A stretch of 64,000 nt of DNA from assembly GCF_033439725.1 (NCBI RefSeq), contig NW_026944388.1, positions 372,001-436,000 on the forward strand, given 5' to 3'. Shown in pieces: positions 34,601-45,584 of this stretch. This DNA is from Neurospora tetraspora. Its lineage: Eukaryota; Ascomycota; Sordariomycetes; Sordariales; Sordariaceae. A model generated the notes under the pieces. That model did no database searches, was not told where the DNA came from, and saw only the letters and a program-made list of their open reading frames with translations. Position 1 is the stretch's first letter. Each line of letters begins with the position of its first letter. The position numbers and the translations under genes are program-made.

Positions 34601-35189
34601 TAGCCGCCGCGATCGTGACCGCGGTGATCGAGGAGACCGTGAAAGAGATAGGGACCGCAGTCACAGAGATGAGCGTGACCGTGATCGCGACAGGGATAGG
34701 GAGAGAGATAGGGACCGCTCTGATAGACATCGCTCGTCTAAGAAGTCTTCTTCTTCCAACAACCACGACGCCGACGGCACTGCTGCTGCTGCTGCAGATG
34801 CCAGCGGAGTCCACCCCGATCGGCGCTCCTCGCTTGCTTCTTCCAACAACGCTGCCGGTGCCGGTCCTGGACCAGCAGCCAACGGCTCTCTAGACCCGCA
34901 CGCCGCCGAGCGCGCCGCCCGCGATCGCGAGCGTTTGCTCAAGGAGACGAGACGGATGGCTAGTCTTGCGTCGAGCTTTAGTCTGGCGGGTAGCAAGCGG
35001 AGTCGGGAAAGTCGAGGCGGCGGCGGCGACAAGGACGAAGAGCGGGAGTCGAAGAGCAGAAGAAAGGAAAGTGGCAGCGGTAGGACGGCCAGGGGAAGAG
35101 GAGAAGTGGTCGCCATCTCGATGGAGGATGAGGAGGAGAGAATGAGGAGGCTGGAGGCGGAAAGAGAGGCGGCGAGGTATGATGATTAG
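31676..35189 (+). CDS. RING-finger protein with Gly/Met-rich middle and RD/RS-like tail (RBBP6-related type)
   Basis: Four exons are proposed: 31676-31719, 31781-32288, 32348-32609 and 32677-35189, about 1108 residues. Residues 25-62 form a RING/U-box-like zinc site (CAICSRLAANAFRLPCC then CEDCRSTLPTSCPVC). A proline and Glu-rich linker follows, then a Met/Gly/Asn-rich block and an RGG-type stretch (RGGRGRGRGGYGGGYGG). Further on is PMLRGLPN-like sequence and a very long Arg/Asp/Glu/Ser repeat tail as found in mRNA-processing proteins. The RING plus RS/RD layout recalls RBBP6/Mpe1 relatives, but no DWNN domain is present. It may be a nuclear ubiquitin ligase linked to mRNA 3'-end processing; this is inference. 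The frame ends at a TAG at 35187, yet the same frame stays open and protein-like to 35480 (see findings). Confidence 0.8.
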
Positions 35190-35480
35190 AAGTCTACTGG
35201 TCCGTCAGAGAAAGAGAAAGAGGGACAGGGAGGTCAGGGAGGTCAGGGGCTGGGACGGAGGCCGAGGCTTAAGATCGGGGGGTTTGCAGCTGTGGATCTG
35301 GCCGGTGGGACTGGGGCGCAAGTGATACCTGGCGCCATAACAGCCGCAGCCGGAACCGCAGCCGGAACAGCAAACCCACTGATGGCAGGCACGGCGGCGA
35401 GGGGTGAAAGCACAGATGGGAACGGCGATAACGACCTTGAAGAAGGGGAGATTTTAGAGGGAGAGCAAAGTGACAGCTAA
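35190..35480 (+). other. in-frame coding-like extension after the RING gene stop codon
   Basis: After the TAG at 35187-35189 the identical reading frame continues without a stop to 35480. It contains GQGGQGGQ, LKIGGFAAVDLAGG and an acidic end EEGEILEGEQSDS. The composition fits the preceding protein. It may be a real C-terminal exon reached by splicing from a gtatga donor at 35177, or former coding sequence after a nonsense change. No acceptor with a good YAG restores the frame; GAG sites at 35258-35260 or 35264-35266 would. Confidence 0.5.
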
Positions 35481-36416
35481 AGACCCAGGAAGAGAGAAAG
35501 AAAAAGAAAGCGAAGAGGCAAACCGAGTGAGGAGAGGAGGAGGGCGTTGTGGAGGGCAAGGACTGGAAGGAAACAGTGAGTGGAAGTAAGCTTTCAAAAC
35601 ATGGCTGGCTCTTGAAAGAGTAAACTTGAAGCTGGAAAGGAAAAGACAGGGGACGAGAGAGAGAAGCCTGAAATTCAGCGGCAGAAAATGAAAGGAAAAA
35701 AGTAAAATGAATCATCAAAAAGAAGCTCAAGGGACAAGCAGCTGTTGTACGTTTTATGTGTTGTGTCTTGTCTTGCTGGCTGGCTTTTTTCTTGCGTTGC
35801 TTTTGTTGTTGGTATGATCTCCGCTGCGTTGTAGTTGTTGTTGTCATTGGTCTTGGTCTTTTGCGTCGAAGACTCGAATGAAGGGGGTGCGTGAGTTGGT
35901 TGAAGTGAACACCAAACCAAAAAAACGTCCTTACATGACGTTCAACTACATTGCTATTACGAGACACGGAGGAGGGTAACTGGTCAGTTATGGGAGAGAG
36001 ACAAAAAGACAACGCAGAGAAGGGAAGTTGCTGTACATATCAACGAGGTTGGTTGTGCGTGGATATGGTAGATGGGACATAACTGGGTCAGGCGGTTTGC
36101 TTGTTGTCCTTGTTGTCGTCGTGGTCGTCGTTGTCTTTACTGCAGTACAGATCAAGTACATAGAGGTAGGTAGACAACGTTTGTTTGGTAACTGTACTAT
36201 ACATGAATAAGAACATACTCTTAAAGAAGCCCGCTGTAGCGGTGTATTGTTCGAGTGTCTTGTTCGATTGTCTTGTTCGATTGTCTTGTTAGGTGCGTGG
36301 GTGTATGAATAGTTCATAAGGTTTTCAGGTTGGGTCGGACTCCTGAGCAGCGACCATATACCTAGTCTAGAGGTAGGCAGCAGCCTTAATAAACTATTCA
36401 TCGACTAGGAAAAAAC
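35481..36416. other. intergenic region with purine-rich and GT-rich stretches
   Basis: No gene is recognised. A purine-rich GAAAG stretch at 35490-35720 is followed by a GTTGTCGTC-type stretch near 36100-36140 and a threefold repeat of TTGTCTTGTTCGA around 36250-36290. These produce long low-complexity frames on the opposite strand that I reject as genes. Confidence 0.45.
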
Positions 36417-36535
36417 ACATACGACCATACCCACTGGAAAACTCGGGATCCCGTCCGCTCTCCCATAGATAAGCCAGTGAGGGGCAGCTTATATATGGGA
36501 GTTGGAAGGATATGAACCGGGTCTTTTAATCACGT
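36417..36535 (+). rRNA. 5S rRNA gene, 5' half clear, 3' half divergent (probable pseudogene)
   Basis: The first about 67 bases match fungal 5S rRNA very well: the start acatacgaccatac, the internal control region ggatcccgtccgctc and the following tagataagccagtgaggg. Neurospora-type fungi carry dispersed 5S genes of several isotypes, so an isolated copy between protein genes is expected. After about 36484 the sequence no longer resembles the 3' half: the usual ttagtagttggg loop and the closing gttgtatgt strand of the terminal helix are absent. I therefore read it as a truncated or diverged copy. The end coordinate given is the normal 5S length, not an observed boundary. Confidence 0.7.
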
Positions 36536-37302
36536 GGTAGGGTCAAAAAACTGAACAACCACCTCCCATATCCATAATCGTTCGGACGGAGGCAAGACAG
36601 TGAGTGGGGAGCCGGCGCTAAAAAGATGAATATAATTGGGCCGATTACGAGACAAGTTGGCCGTCCTGACACTGCGGCTAGCCCCGTTAACGTTTGTCAA
36701 AATGCAATATCCGCGGTATAGGTATACTAGCACAATTCTCAGTCGCGGCCGTACAAGCTCCTCTTCCAGTAGCTGAATTGTGGAGTTCAACGAAAGCATT
36801 TCTTTGGCAGTATGAACAGCTGCTTTATGTCTTACGCCTACAGGTCCCAAAGGAAATGAAAAGTAAGGCATCAATGCATTGTCCGCTCAAGGACACTGGT
36901 TATCACAACGCCTTGGTTGTTGACAGCAACTGGCAGCCTAGGCTCTACTGCAATTTGCAGGTTCCATTTGGATTTACAGCCCTACCCGCGCCACGCTCGC
37001 TGCTTGGTACACTATTGCCAACCCTGTAGACCCCGTGACGGAAAGCCACGACCCTCGCCCAACCCAGGCAATTGGCGTGTAATTGGGAGAAAGCCGCCAG
37101 CCATCTCGCGCCTAACAAGGTGACAACGCAGAGCCCTATGCTCCCTCATACCCTCGAGAAAACACAGTGTTCTAGTTTCTTTTCCTTGTTTTGTCCTAGA
37201 TGGCAGGAGAGAGGAATTCCCGGCGCTTTCATAAATTCGATTCATTAATCATCAACCATAGCATCCTCACCACAGTCAAGACGTTTCTTCCTCAAAGCTA
37301 CG
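36536..37302. other. region upstream of the NACHT-WD40 gene, containing a repeat copy
   Basis: No gene is recognised apart from the 98-base repeat copy at 36679-36776. The last 100 bases before 37303 contain the probable leader of the NLR gene. Confidence 0.4.
36679..36776 (+). repeat. 98-base direct repeat, copy 1
   Basis: This segment, beginning tagccccgttaacgtttgtc and including ccgcggta and gtatactagcaca, recurs in the same orientation at 51999-52097. The differences are mainly C/T or G/A transitions plus two single-base length changes. Its origin is unknown; it is not part of either LTR seen here. Confidence 0.85.
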
Positions 37303-40300
37303 ATGCGTCGACGATTCCGCTCGTGGATCCCGACGCATTTCAAGCGAGACAGAAATACGGAGAGTAGAGAAGGTTCTAAGGACCAAGAGCAGTCTCGCCC
37401 TGAACCTCTGCTCGAGTTGCCGACGTCTACACAGCACATCCCCGCTACTCCCTCTACGTCCACCCCACGACCCTCAGCTGCTCCAGCTACCAGTTCCACC
37501 GACGTAGAGACGTCCGCCTCACGGTTCTCAGCCGCTCCAGCTACTGGTTCCGTCGACATAGAGACGTCCACCCCACGACCCCCAGCCGCTCCGGCTACCA
37601 ATCCTACCAACACAGAGACGTCCGCTAGCGCAGATGACACTACTACCAGCTTACCCGTACAGCTCTGGGATCGTGCCTATAATGAGCTTAAACAAGAAGA
37701 GGTCAAATTAGTGGACGCATATGAGAAGATACTGTCCCGACAGCTACAGGATGGCCCCGGCTCAACGGTGCCCGAGTCCCAGCCGAACACCATCGCCCAA
37801 AACACCTTGGACAGGCGCTGTCAAATGACCCAGCTTATCAATGCTGGCCTAGCCAAGACTGAGAGGGAGGTCAAGGTGAAAGAGAGCCTTGGCGTGGCTG
37901 TAGATGTCGTTCTATCTGCAAAGAACACTATAAGTGCGGCAATCCAGGCCGTGCCCCAAGCTGCGCTCGCTTGGACCGGCATTTGTATCGCTTTAGAGGT
38001 ATGTCTACTTGGAGCGTGGTACTTCACATGCTAACTTCTGCAGATATTCATCAATCCTATAAAAGCGACCGAAGCCAACCGCAAAGGGATCGACTACGTT
38101 GTTAACAGAATGAACTGGTATTGGAATTTGTCGAATAGCCTTCTCAAAGATCCCACCAACAACATCAGCGAACTCGATGGAATGAGAGGCGAATTGAAGA
38201 TCCAAATTGTTGGCCTCTACAAAGCGCTCCTCTCTTACCAGATTAAGAGTGTTTGTGCTTATTATCGCAACCGCGGCTTAGTCTTTCTGCGGGATATGAT
38301 CACGCTTGATGACTGGAAAGCTAATTTGGGGGCTATCCGAGAGGCCGAGAACTGCTTCCAAAACGACGCCCAAACATACAACAATCACCAACTGGCGTCT
38401 GATGTTAAGCAGCTCGTTAGCTATGCAATGTCAGAGAAGGACCAGCAATGTCTAAAGCACGTACGCCTTACCGATCCTCGCCACGATAAAACCCGCATCG
38501 AACAGACTAAAGGCGGCCTTTTGCAAGACTCGTATCGTTGGGTCCTCGATAACGCTGACTTTCAAAAATGGCGTGACGACCCACAGCACCGACTGCTCTG
38601 GATCAAGGGCGACCCCGGCAAAGGGAAGACTATGTTGCTGTGCGGCATCATCAATGAGCTGGATCAAGGCAATACTGCCAACGCGCGCCACTGCAATGTG
38701 GCCTACTTCTTCTGCCAAGCTACCGACTCTCGTATCAACAATGCAACCGCCGTATTGCGCGGCCTAATCTACCTACTTATCGACCAGCAGCCATCTGTCC
38801 TCTCACACGTGCGGAAGGAGTATGACCGTGCAGGCGAGAATCTCTTCAAAGATGCAAATACATGGGTCGCCCTATCGAATATTTTCACCAATATTTTACA
38901 AGACTCAAGCCTCCGAACGACCTACCTAGTCATTGACGCGCTTGACGAGTGCGTTGCAACAGACCTGCCGCAACTTCTCGACTTCATTGCTCAGCAATCA
39001 TCATCTGGATCTCGAGTCAAGTGGATCGTCTCAAGCCGTAATTGGCCGCAAATTGAGGAACGGTTGGAGAAAGCCGCAGATAAAGTGAAGGTCTCCCTGG
39101 AGCTAAATGCGGAATCCGTCGCAGCGGCTGTCAATGCGTTTATTCTGAAGAAGGTGGATTACCTAGAAGAGCTGAAGAAGTACGACCCAATTACGAAAAA
39201 GACCGTTCAGGACTACCTGTGCTCTAACGCGCAAGATACCTTCCTTTGGGTGGCGTTGGTCTATCAAGCGCTTGAAAAGGTCCAGAAAGGGTTTACCCTA
39301 AAAAAGCTACGCATGTTTCCATCTGGGCTGGATGCTCTATATGCGCGGATGAGAGAGGATATGAGCCAGTTCGATGAATCCGATCTTTGCAGGCACCTTC
39401 TTGCTATTGTTACAATTGTTCGCCGGCCAATCAGCCTTGAAGAACTAACTACTCTCGCCGACGAGCTTAATAACACTTACGACGCTTCCGAGTCATTAGA
39501 AACAACTATAGGGCTTTGTGGTTCATTTCTAACAATACGAGAACGGACCATCTATTTTGTCCATCAATCAGCTAAGGACTTTTTACTTGGCAATGCCTCT
39601 GATAAAGCTGGCAACCAAGCTTCTCAGGAGGCGTTCAAGTGGATATTTCCTTCTGGAAAAGAAGATGTGAACTATACCATCTTCTCAAGGTCACTTGATG
39701 CCATATCTACAACACTGCGACGCGACATATACAGCTTAAGGGCACCGGGATTTCCAACTGACAAGGTCCAAGTACCGGATCCGGACCCGCTAGCGACGGT
39801 GCGGTACTCGTGCGTCTACTGGGTTGATCACTTGTGTAACTCGGTTTCCAGTACGAACACAAACCGGAATGATCTTTTACAGGACAACGGGGTTGTCTAT
39901 ACATTCCTCAAGACGAAGTACCTTTACTGGCTCGAAGCTCTAAGTCTACTCCAAGCTATGCCTGCGGGCGTTGTTGCTATTAGAAAGCTCGAGGGCCTGC
40001 TAGTAAGTACAAGTCCAACTCCGCACTAGGAACTTGGTCTAATTAGAGATATAGGGAGGTAACGATCAATCGCAGTTATCAAAGCTTGTTTGGGATGCTT
40101 ACCGGTTTGCTCTATCTTATAAGTCAATAATAGAGCAAGCTCCCCTTCAAGTATACATATCAGCGCTTGTATTTGCTCCAAGCGGTAGCTTGATAAAGAG
40201 GAATTTCAGCACAGAAGAACCTGACTGGATTCAAACTAAGCCGGCTGTAGAATCAGATTGGAATGCATGCCTCCAGACCCTAGAAGGCCATAGCGGCCCC

Positions 40301-42094
40301 GTTGCCTCAGTGGCATTCTCGCCTGATAGCCAGCGGCTTGCGTCCGGTTCGGCGGACAACACGATTAAGATCTGGGATTCGGCGTCGGGGAGCTGCCTCC
40401 AGACCCTAGAAGGCCATAGCCACCACGTTGACTCAGTGGCATTCTCGCCTGATGGCCAGCGGCTTGCGTCCAGTTCGGGGGACCACATGATCAAGATCTG
40501 GGATCCGGTGTCGGGGAGCTGCCTCCAGACCCTAGAAGGCCATAGCTATTGGGTTGCCTCAGTGGCATTCTCGCCTGATGGCCAGCGGCTTGCGTCCGGT
40601 TCGTGGGACGAGACGATCAAGATCTGGGATCCGGCGTCGGGGAGCTGCCTCCAGACCCTAGAAGGCCATAGCTACTACGTTGGCTCAGTGGCATTCTCGC
40701 CTGATGGCCAGCGGCTTGCGTCCGGTTCGGAGGACAACACGATCAAGATCTGGGATCCGGCGTCGGGGAGCTGCCTCCAGACCCTAGAAGGCCATAGCGG
40801 CCCCGTTGACTCAGTGGCATTCTCGCCTGATGGCCAGCGGCTTGCATCCTGTTCGTCGGATAAGACGATTAAGATCTGGGATCCGGCGTCGGAGAGCTGC
40901 CTCCAGACCCTAAAAGGCCATAGCGACCGCGTTTACTCAGTGGCATTCTCGCCTGATGGCCAGCGGCTTGCATCCTGTTCGTCGGATAAGACGATTAAGA
41001 TCTGGGATCCGGTGTCAGGGAGCTGCCTCCAAACCCTAGAAGGCCATAGCCATTGGGTTGAGACAGTGGCATTCTCGCCTGATGGCCAGCGGCTTGCGTC
41101 CGGTTCGAGGGATGAAACGATCAATATCTGGGATCCGGTGTCGGGGAACTGCCTTCAGACCCTAGAAGGCCATATCGACTCCGTTCGTTCAGTGGCATTC
41201 TCGCCTGATGGCCAGCGGCTTGCGTCCGGTTCGGAGGACAACACGATCAAGATCTGGGATCCGGCGTCGGGGAGCTGCCTCCAGACCCTAGAAGGCCATA
41301 GCTACTACGTTGGCTCAGTGGCATTCTCGCCTGATAGCCAGCGGCTTGCGTCCGGTTCGTGGGACGAGACGATCAAGATCTGGGATCTGGCGTCGGGGAG
41401 CTGCCTCCAGACCCTAGAAGGCCATAGCGGCCCCGTTGACTCAGTGGCATTCTCGCCTGATGGCCAGCGGCTTGCGTCCGGTTTGTGGGACCAAACGATC
41501 AAGATCTGGGATCCGGCGTCGGGGAGCTGCCTCCAGACCCTAGAAGGCCATAGCCACTACGTTTACTCAGTGGCATTCTCGCCTGATGGCCAGCGGCTTG
41601 CGTCCGGTTCGTGGGACGAGACGATCAAGATCTGGGATCCGGCGTCGGGGAGCTGCCTCCAGACCCTAGAAGGCCATAGCGACCGCGTTTACTCAGTGGC
41701 ATTCTCGCCTGATGGCCAGCGGCTTGCGTCCGGTTCGTGGGACGAGACGATCAAGATCTGGGATCCGGCGTCGGGGAGCTGCCTCCAAACGATTAATACT
41801 AGTACTGCGATTGTTCATATATCGTTTGACGATACTAATCGCTACCTACATAACAACGTTGGACGTATTAAAATAGTTACAGAAACTACCGAAAGCCAAG
41901 TTGTACTAGATAATCCAGAGAGCCATGGCTATGGCTTGGGACAGGATGGGTCTTGGATTACTTGCAACGGCCAGAACGTACTCTGGCTGCCACCGAATTA
42001 TCGACCGTTTAGTTGTGACCTCCAGGGACGGATGATATCCATCGGCAGCGTATCGGGACTGGTTTGGTTTATTGGCTTCTCGCAAGACATATAA
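37303..42094 (+). CDS. NLR-type receptor: NACHT_N - NACHT - WD40 (NWD/HNWD-like STAND protein)
   Basis: Three exons, 37303-37998, 38044-40002 and 40076-42094, give about 1557 residues. The introns have gtatgt and gtaagt donors and all phases are zero. Residues 1-110 are a basic start and a Pro/Ala/Thr-rich leader with three 18-residue repeats (PRPSAAPATSSTDVETSA type). From about 118 (LPVQLWDRAYNELKQEEVKL) comes the helical NACHT_N domain seen at the front of fungal NACHT NTPases. The Walker A motif GDPGKGKTM is near residue 421, Walker B LVIDALDECV near 527, then a winged-helix-like part with VHQSAKDFLL. The C-terminal half has twelve nearly identical 42-residue WD repeats and a degenerate closing repeat. 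Such STAND proteins sense non-self ligands through the WD propeller and trigger incompatibility or cell death, as HET-D/E/R do in Podospora. Here the N-terminal domain is not HET, so signalling probably differs. The frame is fully open, so it looks functional. Confidence 0.92.
37465..37626 (+). repeat. three tandem 54-base units in the NLR leader
   Basis: Three head-to-tail 54-base units encode PRPSAAPATSSTDVETSA, SRFSAAPATGSVDIETST and PRPPAAPATNPTNTETSA. A related segment occurs in the HET-gene remnant near 62700. Confidence 0.8.
40271..41782 (+). repeat. twelve tandem 126-base WD40-coding units
   Basis: The interval is exactly 12 x 126 bases. Each unit encodes LQTLEGHS, two variable residues, V, one variable residue, SVAFSPDGQRLASGS, then variable-D-variable, TIKIWDPASGSC. 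Most of each unit is identical at DNA level, while the variable codons cluster at unit positions 9, 10, 12, 28 and 30. A degenerate thirteenth unit follows at 41783. Confidence 0.95.
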
Positions 42095-42210
42095 TGTATT
42101 CCATGTCTTTCTCAATTCCTTTCTCTCTATTTCATTTTTCTAGCGTGCCACCAGAAGGGTCTGGGAGGATAGGCAAATTTATAGGAATTTTGTAAATTCT
42201 GGTAACCTTC

Positions 42211-42604
42211 TGTGACGAACGGCAGTCTGGTCTGCCTAAGTGGGATAGCTGAACGTTGATACTATCAGAAGACGTTCGGTGAAGCCAAAAGGTTCACAAT
42301 AAGTATGGTAGCGTTATACTAGTCTCAGTGATAATGATCTGTTGACTACTATCGAACTATCTGATAATCTGAGTTCTCCAGCCGTCCCTTTATACTAATC
42401 CTGACGATGCTGTTTTGTGATCTCGCAGTCCTGGCTCACCATGGCTCACTGGTGTTTTGCTGGGCTCACTGCTGCTTGGCACGTGAGCCTGTCTTTGTCA
42501 GCGTGAGCCTGCTTCCCCTGCAGTCCTGTTGGTTTGACGTTACACTGCCCTGCCTGTTGTGTCTCGTCAGTGTGATTGGCCCGTGTGTTCGTTTTTTCGT
42601 AACA
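42211..42604 (+). mobile_element. solo LTR (family A) with 5-base target duplication
   Basis: A 394-base fossil long terminal repeat begins TGTGACGAACGGCAGTCTG and ends GTAACA. It is flanked by the target-site duplication ccttc at 42206-42210 and 42605-42609, so a whole element inserted and was later reduced to one LTR by recombination. A second copy of the same family lies at 52203-52592. No internal element sequence belongs to it. The intact duplication suggests a moderate age. It lies just 116 bases after the NLR stop codon. Confidence 0.85.
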
Positions 42605-44700
42605 CCTTCTACTGTTGTCAAGATGATGTATTCCATTGCGAAGAAGCAAGACTATTCCATCCCTTGACTCTCCTTTTACGGGTTCCTGTGCGGTCCAGAT
42701 GCCACGGGATTAACTCGTGACTGCCCAGTCATGGCCAAGCTTGGTACAATAGTAGAGGCCTCGATTCTCCTCGATCGGATAAGTAGTCTCTTCCTTGGTG
42801 GTGCTTGGGTGAGCCAACACACTTGCAGTAGCTTCGTCACAGCTATATGGTCTTGGTTTGGGTGCAGGGAATCGCGACTTAACCTATGTCTTTATACTAC
42901 TAACTAGGTGTTGAAGGTACTCAAGACTTTCCTTCACACTAGTAATTCGGCTTATATGAGCGATGAAATTATAGTCCTCTTTCTGGATCAACTATGCTGG
43001 CTGATGAGAAGAAGCGCACAGTTTTGTGAATGGTTGTCACTCCATTCCAGCATTTTCAACTCAGAATTCTACCTGCGGCTTTGAACTTGGTTGTGATAAC
43101 CTGGAATAGGGCAACGAGTTCCACAACTTTACGCCCCTGCCGCTGAAGAATGAAGACGAAGATTTGAAAAGGCTAATATTAAGATAGAGGAGCTCCGACC
43201 CATTGGCAGGTAGCTCCGTCCTCGCAAGGTCCCTGGTCAAAGCACAATCAATGGAAAATGTCACGAAGCGTATGCAAGCACTAAGATAGGACTTTGATTG
43301 TTGTGCGAGGAACAGGCTCAGGATTGTTCTAGTTTAGGATCGTTCTGGGTTAGGATCGCTCTCGCTTAGAATTCTTCTACCCTAGGATCGTTCTAGTATA
43401 GGATTGTTCTAGTTTCTTGGATGATTCTAGCTCAGGATCGTTCTAGTGTCTGGCTGGGATCGTTCTGACTTTGGATTGTTGTTCGTTGTTCGTTCTAGCA
43501 TACTGCTCTAGAGAGCATTTTGCTTATTGGTTAGATCCCAATGACAGTTAGATGGTTCAGGTCCCTGGGCTTGGCTCTAAAATCTTTACCAGGCGGTTTA
43601 GGGTGGAATCTCGCGCAGCCGTAGGAGGGAAAGGGACTCCTTGATGTAGCCCACCTCTGAAATCTCGGTGGTGAAGGCGAGGAATAGTTTGATATAGTTC
43701 TAGAGAGCTTTTTGATTATCGGTTCGAGGAATAGTTGATTCTGCGGGTTTAGAATTACTGTGACCGTTGTGTGGAGGTAGAGGCTGGCTCGCGGGCTCCG
43801 GAACGGCATATACCTGGTGGCCGCCGGCGGCGCAGACGGCGGTCCAGACGGGTATGAGTGAAGCTCTGGATATAAGAGTAGAGGTATTATCCAAGGCGCT
43901 TTACCAAATGCCAAAATATGGAACTCACCCGCCCAAATCCACCAATGGTGGCCATCAACGGAAAGCTGAAATCACAAGACCGCGGCTCGTTGAGCAATAT
44001 CCTCATACAGCTTCGCAAGTGTCTTTGCCATCCCCTCGTCCACAGGGGCAGCCAGTCGATCGAAGACCGGAACCCATTACTAGAAGTCACAAAGCGGAAC
44101 CTTATCGAGGCATCCTCTAAGCTTCTAAGGGTAAGCAATCGATAATTAGGAAGAAGTACAGAGTCCGCCTTCGGCAACGCTGGAGTAATTAGGGTTAGAA
44201 ACCTCCTTGGCCGTGGCCTCCTCTTCTATGGTTGTTCTCCCTCCGGGTTCCGTCCATCGTTCGCCCGTGCCGGCTGCCCTCCGTGTTCCGCCCCGTGGCC
44301 CGTAGCCCTCCGGACCTTGCCCGGCCGCTTCGCCCGGCGGCTCAGGCCCTAGTACTCAAGGTGGAAGCCCGTGGCGTGGTCTCAGTGATCGTAGTTGGAC
44401 AGGTCCTCCTTCAGCTCTGGGATAAGAACGAGGTTAATTGCCCCTAGGTAGGATCGGTGCTGTGCGTATTAGTCTGATCTTTGCCGGTGTGGTGCCGCGC
44501 CGGCTGCTCCTTATCGGCCTGCTGTCGTTTTATCGGGTCCTTTTATCTTATTCTAGCGGTGTCATTGGTCTGTGGTGGTTAGGCGGCCTTTGAGGTGCTT
44601 GTCGTCCCGTGTTTTGGCACCGCTGCGCCTTGTTTGCTCGTTCGAGACCGTTCTGAACGGGTCGATAACGGTTGCGTAATCCCCTCTTTTGGTTGCAGGT
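42605..44700. other. gene-poor repeat-like region
   Basis: No gene is recognised. The stretch contains a degenerate tandem repeat at 43313-43500. Two related segments begin ctctagagagcattttg near 43508 and ttctagagagctttttg near 43698. A GC-rich block follows after about 44200. It is probably decayed mobile DNA. Confidence 0.45.
43313..43500. repeat. degenerate tandem repeat, core GGATCGTTCTAG
   Basis: About nine diverged units of 16-25 bases share the core aggatcgttctagtt or its C/T variants (aggattgttctag). Spacing is irregular. No coding potential is seen. Confidence 0.75.
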
Positions 44701-45543
44701 ATAAGAACCCTTCCCTTCCCCCCTCTTCCTCCTCCTCTTCTCTTCCTCTTTTCGTCGCCGCCGAGAAGCTTTCGCCCTGCGTCCCTGTGGTTTCTTGTCC
44801 CCCATGGCTGCCCTTACCCCCTAGGAGCGTGTCATCCACGCCCGTTGCCGGGTCGCTGGCATCGAGCCCGACGACGATGAGTTGTAAGTATTCCCTTATT
44901 TTCGTTTGCTCGTCTTGCCCTAACTCTTCTCGTTCTCCCAGCGGCATGCGCCTGCCCCCTTGGAGCTGAGCTCTAGGTGAGCTTCGCCAATTGGGAGCTG
45001 GCTAATGTCGATGGCGTTAACACTGCTGTGGTCGCTACCCGCCAAGCCACACTCGCTACTGCGGCCGACGAGTTGTGGACCGCGTACAGCACCTACCACA
45101 TCGACCACGCCGACTTGAACGACAACCCTACCCCGCGCGCTATTATGCGGTGGTTGGTTGGCAAGCTCGTTGACGAGGGCTGGCGCGCTCCCCCCGACCT
45201 TGCCCGCCTAACCCTCGCAGACCCCTTGCCCCCGTTGGACGCTGAGATCGAGGATCCTGCCGAGGTGGCCGCCGACGACGTTCCTGTCCCCGAGGCCGCC
45301 GCTGCTCCTGCCCTCAACGAGTTGATTGCTGCTGTGGAGGTTTTCCGCACCGTGCTTACCGAACGCCTCGACAACCTTGACGCCCATCTCGATCGAGTCG
45401 ATGCAAACATACGTCAAGAGGTGGCGGGCGTGGTCACGGCTGTTAGGGCTCTCCAGACTCAGGTGGAGGAACTTACTGCTGCTAATGCGAATGCAGTGGC
45501 CGCACCCCTGGCAGTGGATGATGGTTCCGTTGGTGAGGTCTGA
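44700..45543 (+). pseudogene. GC-rich decayed ORF of unknown origin, probably from a repeat element
   Basis: A TATAAG box near 44700 and a CT-rich leader precede an ATG at 44803 and a protein-like stretch including ERVIHARCRVAGIEPDDDEL. The longest open part, from 44977, has about 188 residues: FANWELANVDGVNTAVVATR, a Trp/Tyr-rich segment, an acidic Pro/Ala linker and a C-terminal coiled coil (LNELIAAVEVF, VRALQTQVEELTAAN). A helix-rich N-terminus with a coiled coil recalls structural proteins of mobile elements, but I cannot name a family. It looks broken, with about two or three breaks. Its high GC content contrasts sharply with the AT-rich fossil next to it, which suggests a different origin or age. 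Confidence 0.45.
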
Positions 45544-45584
45544 CTTTGAGATTGGGATTCGATAGGCGCAACGGCCGCGCGCGA

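Noticed and set aside
35269-36012. 247-codon minus-strand frame rich in Ser, Phe and Thr
   Set aside because: It is produced by the purine-rich stretch after the RING gene and has no domain.
42446-42649. Open frames of 67 and 86 codons near 42407-42667
   Set aside because: They lie within the solo LTR and its flank and are not host genes.
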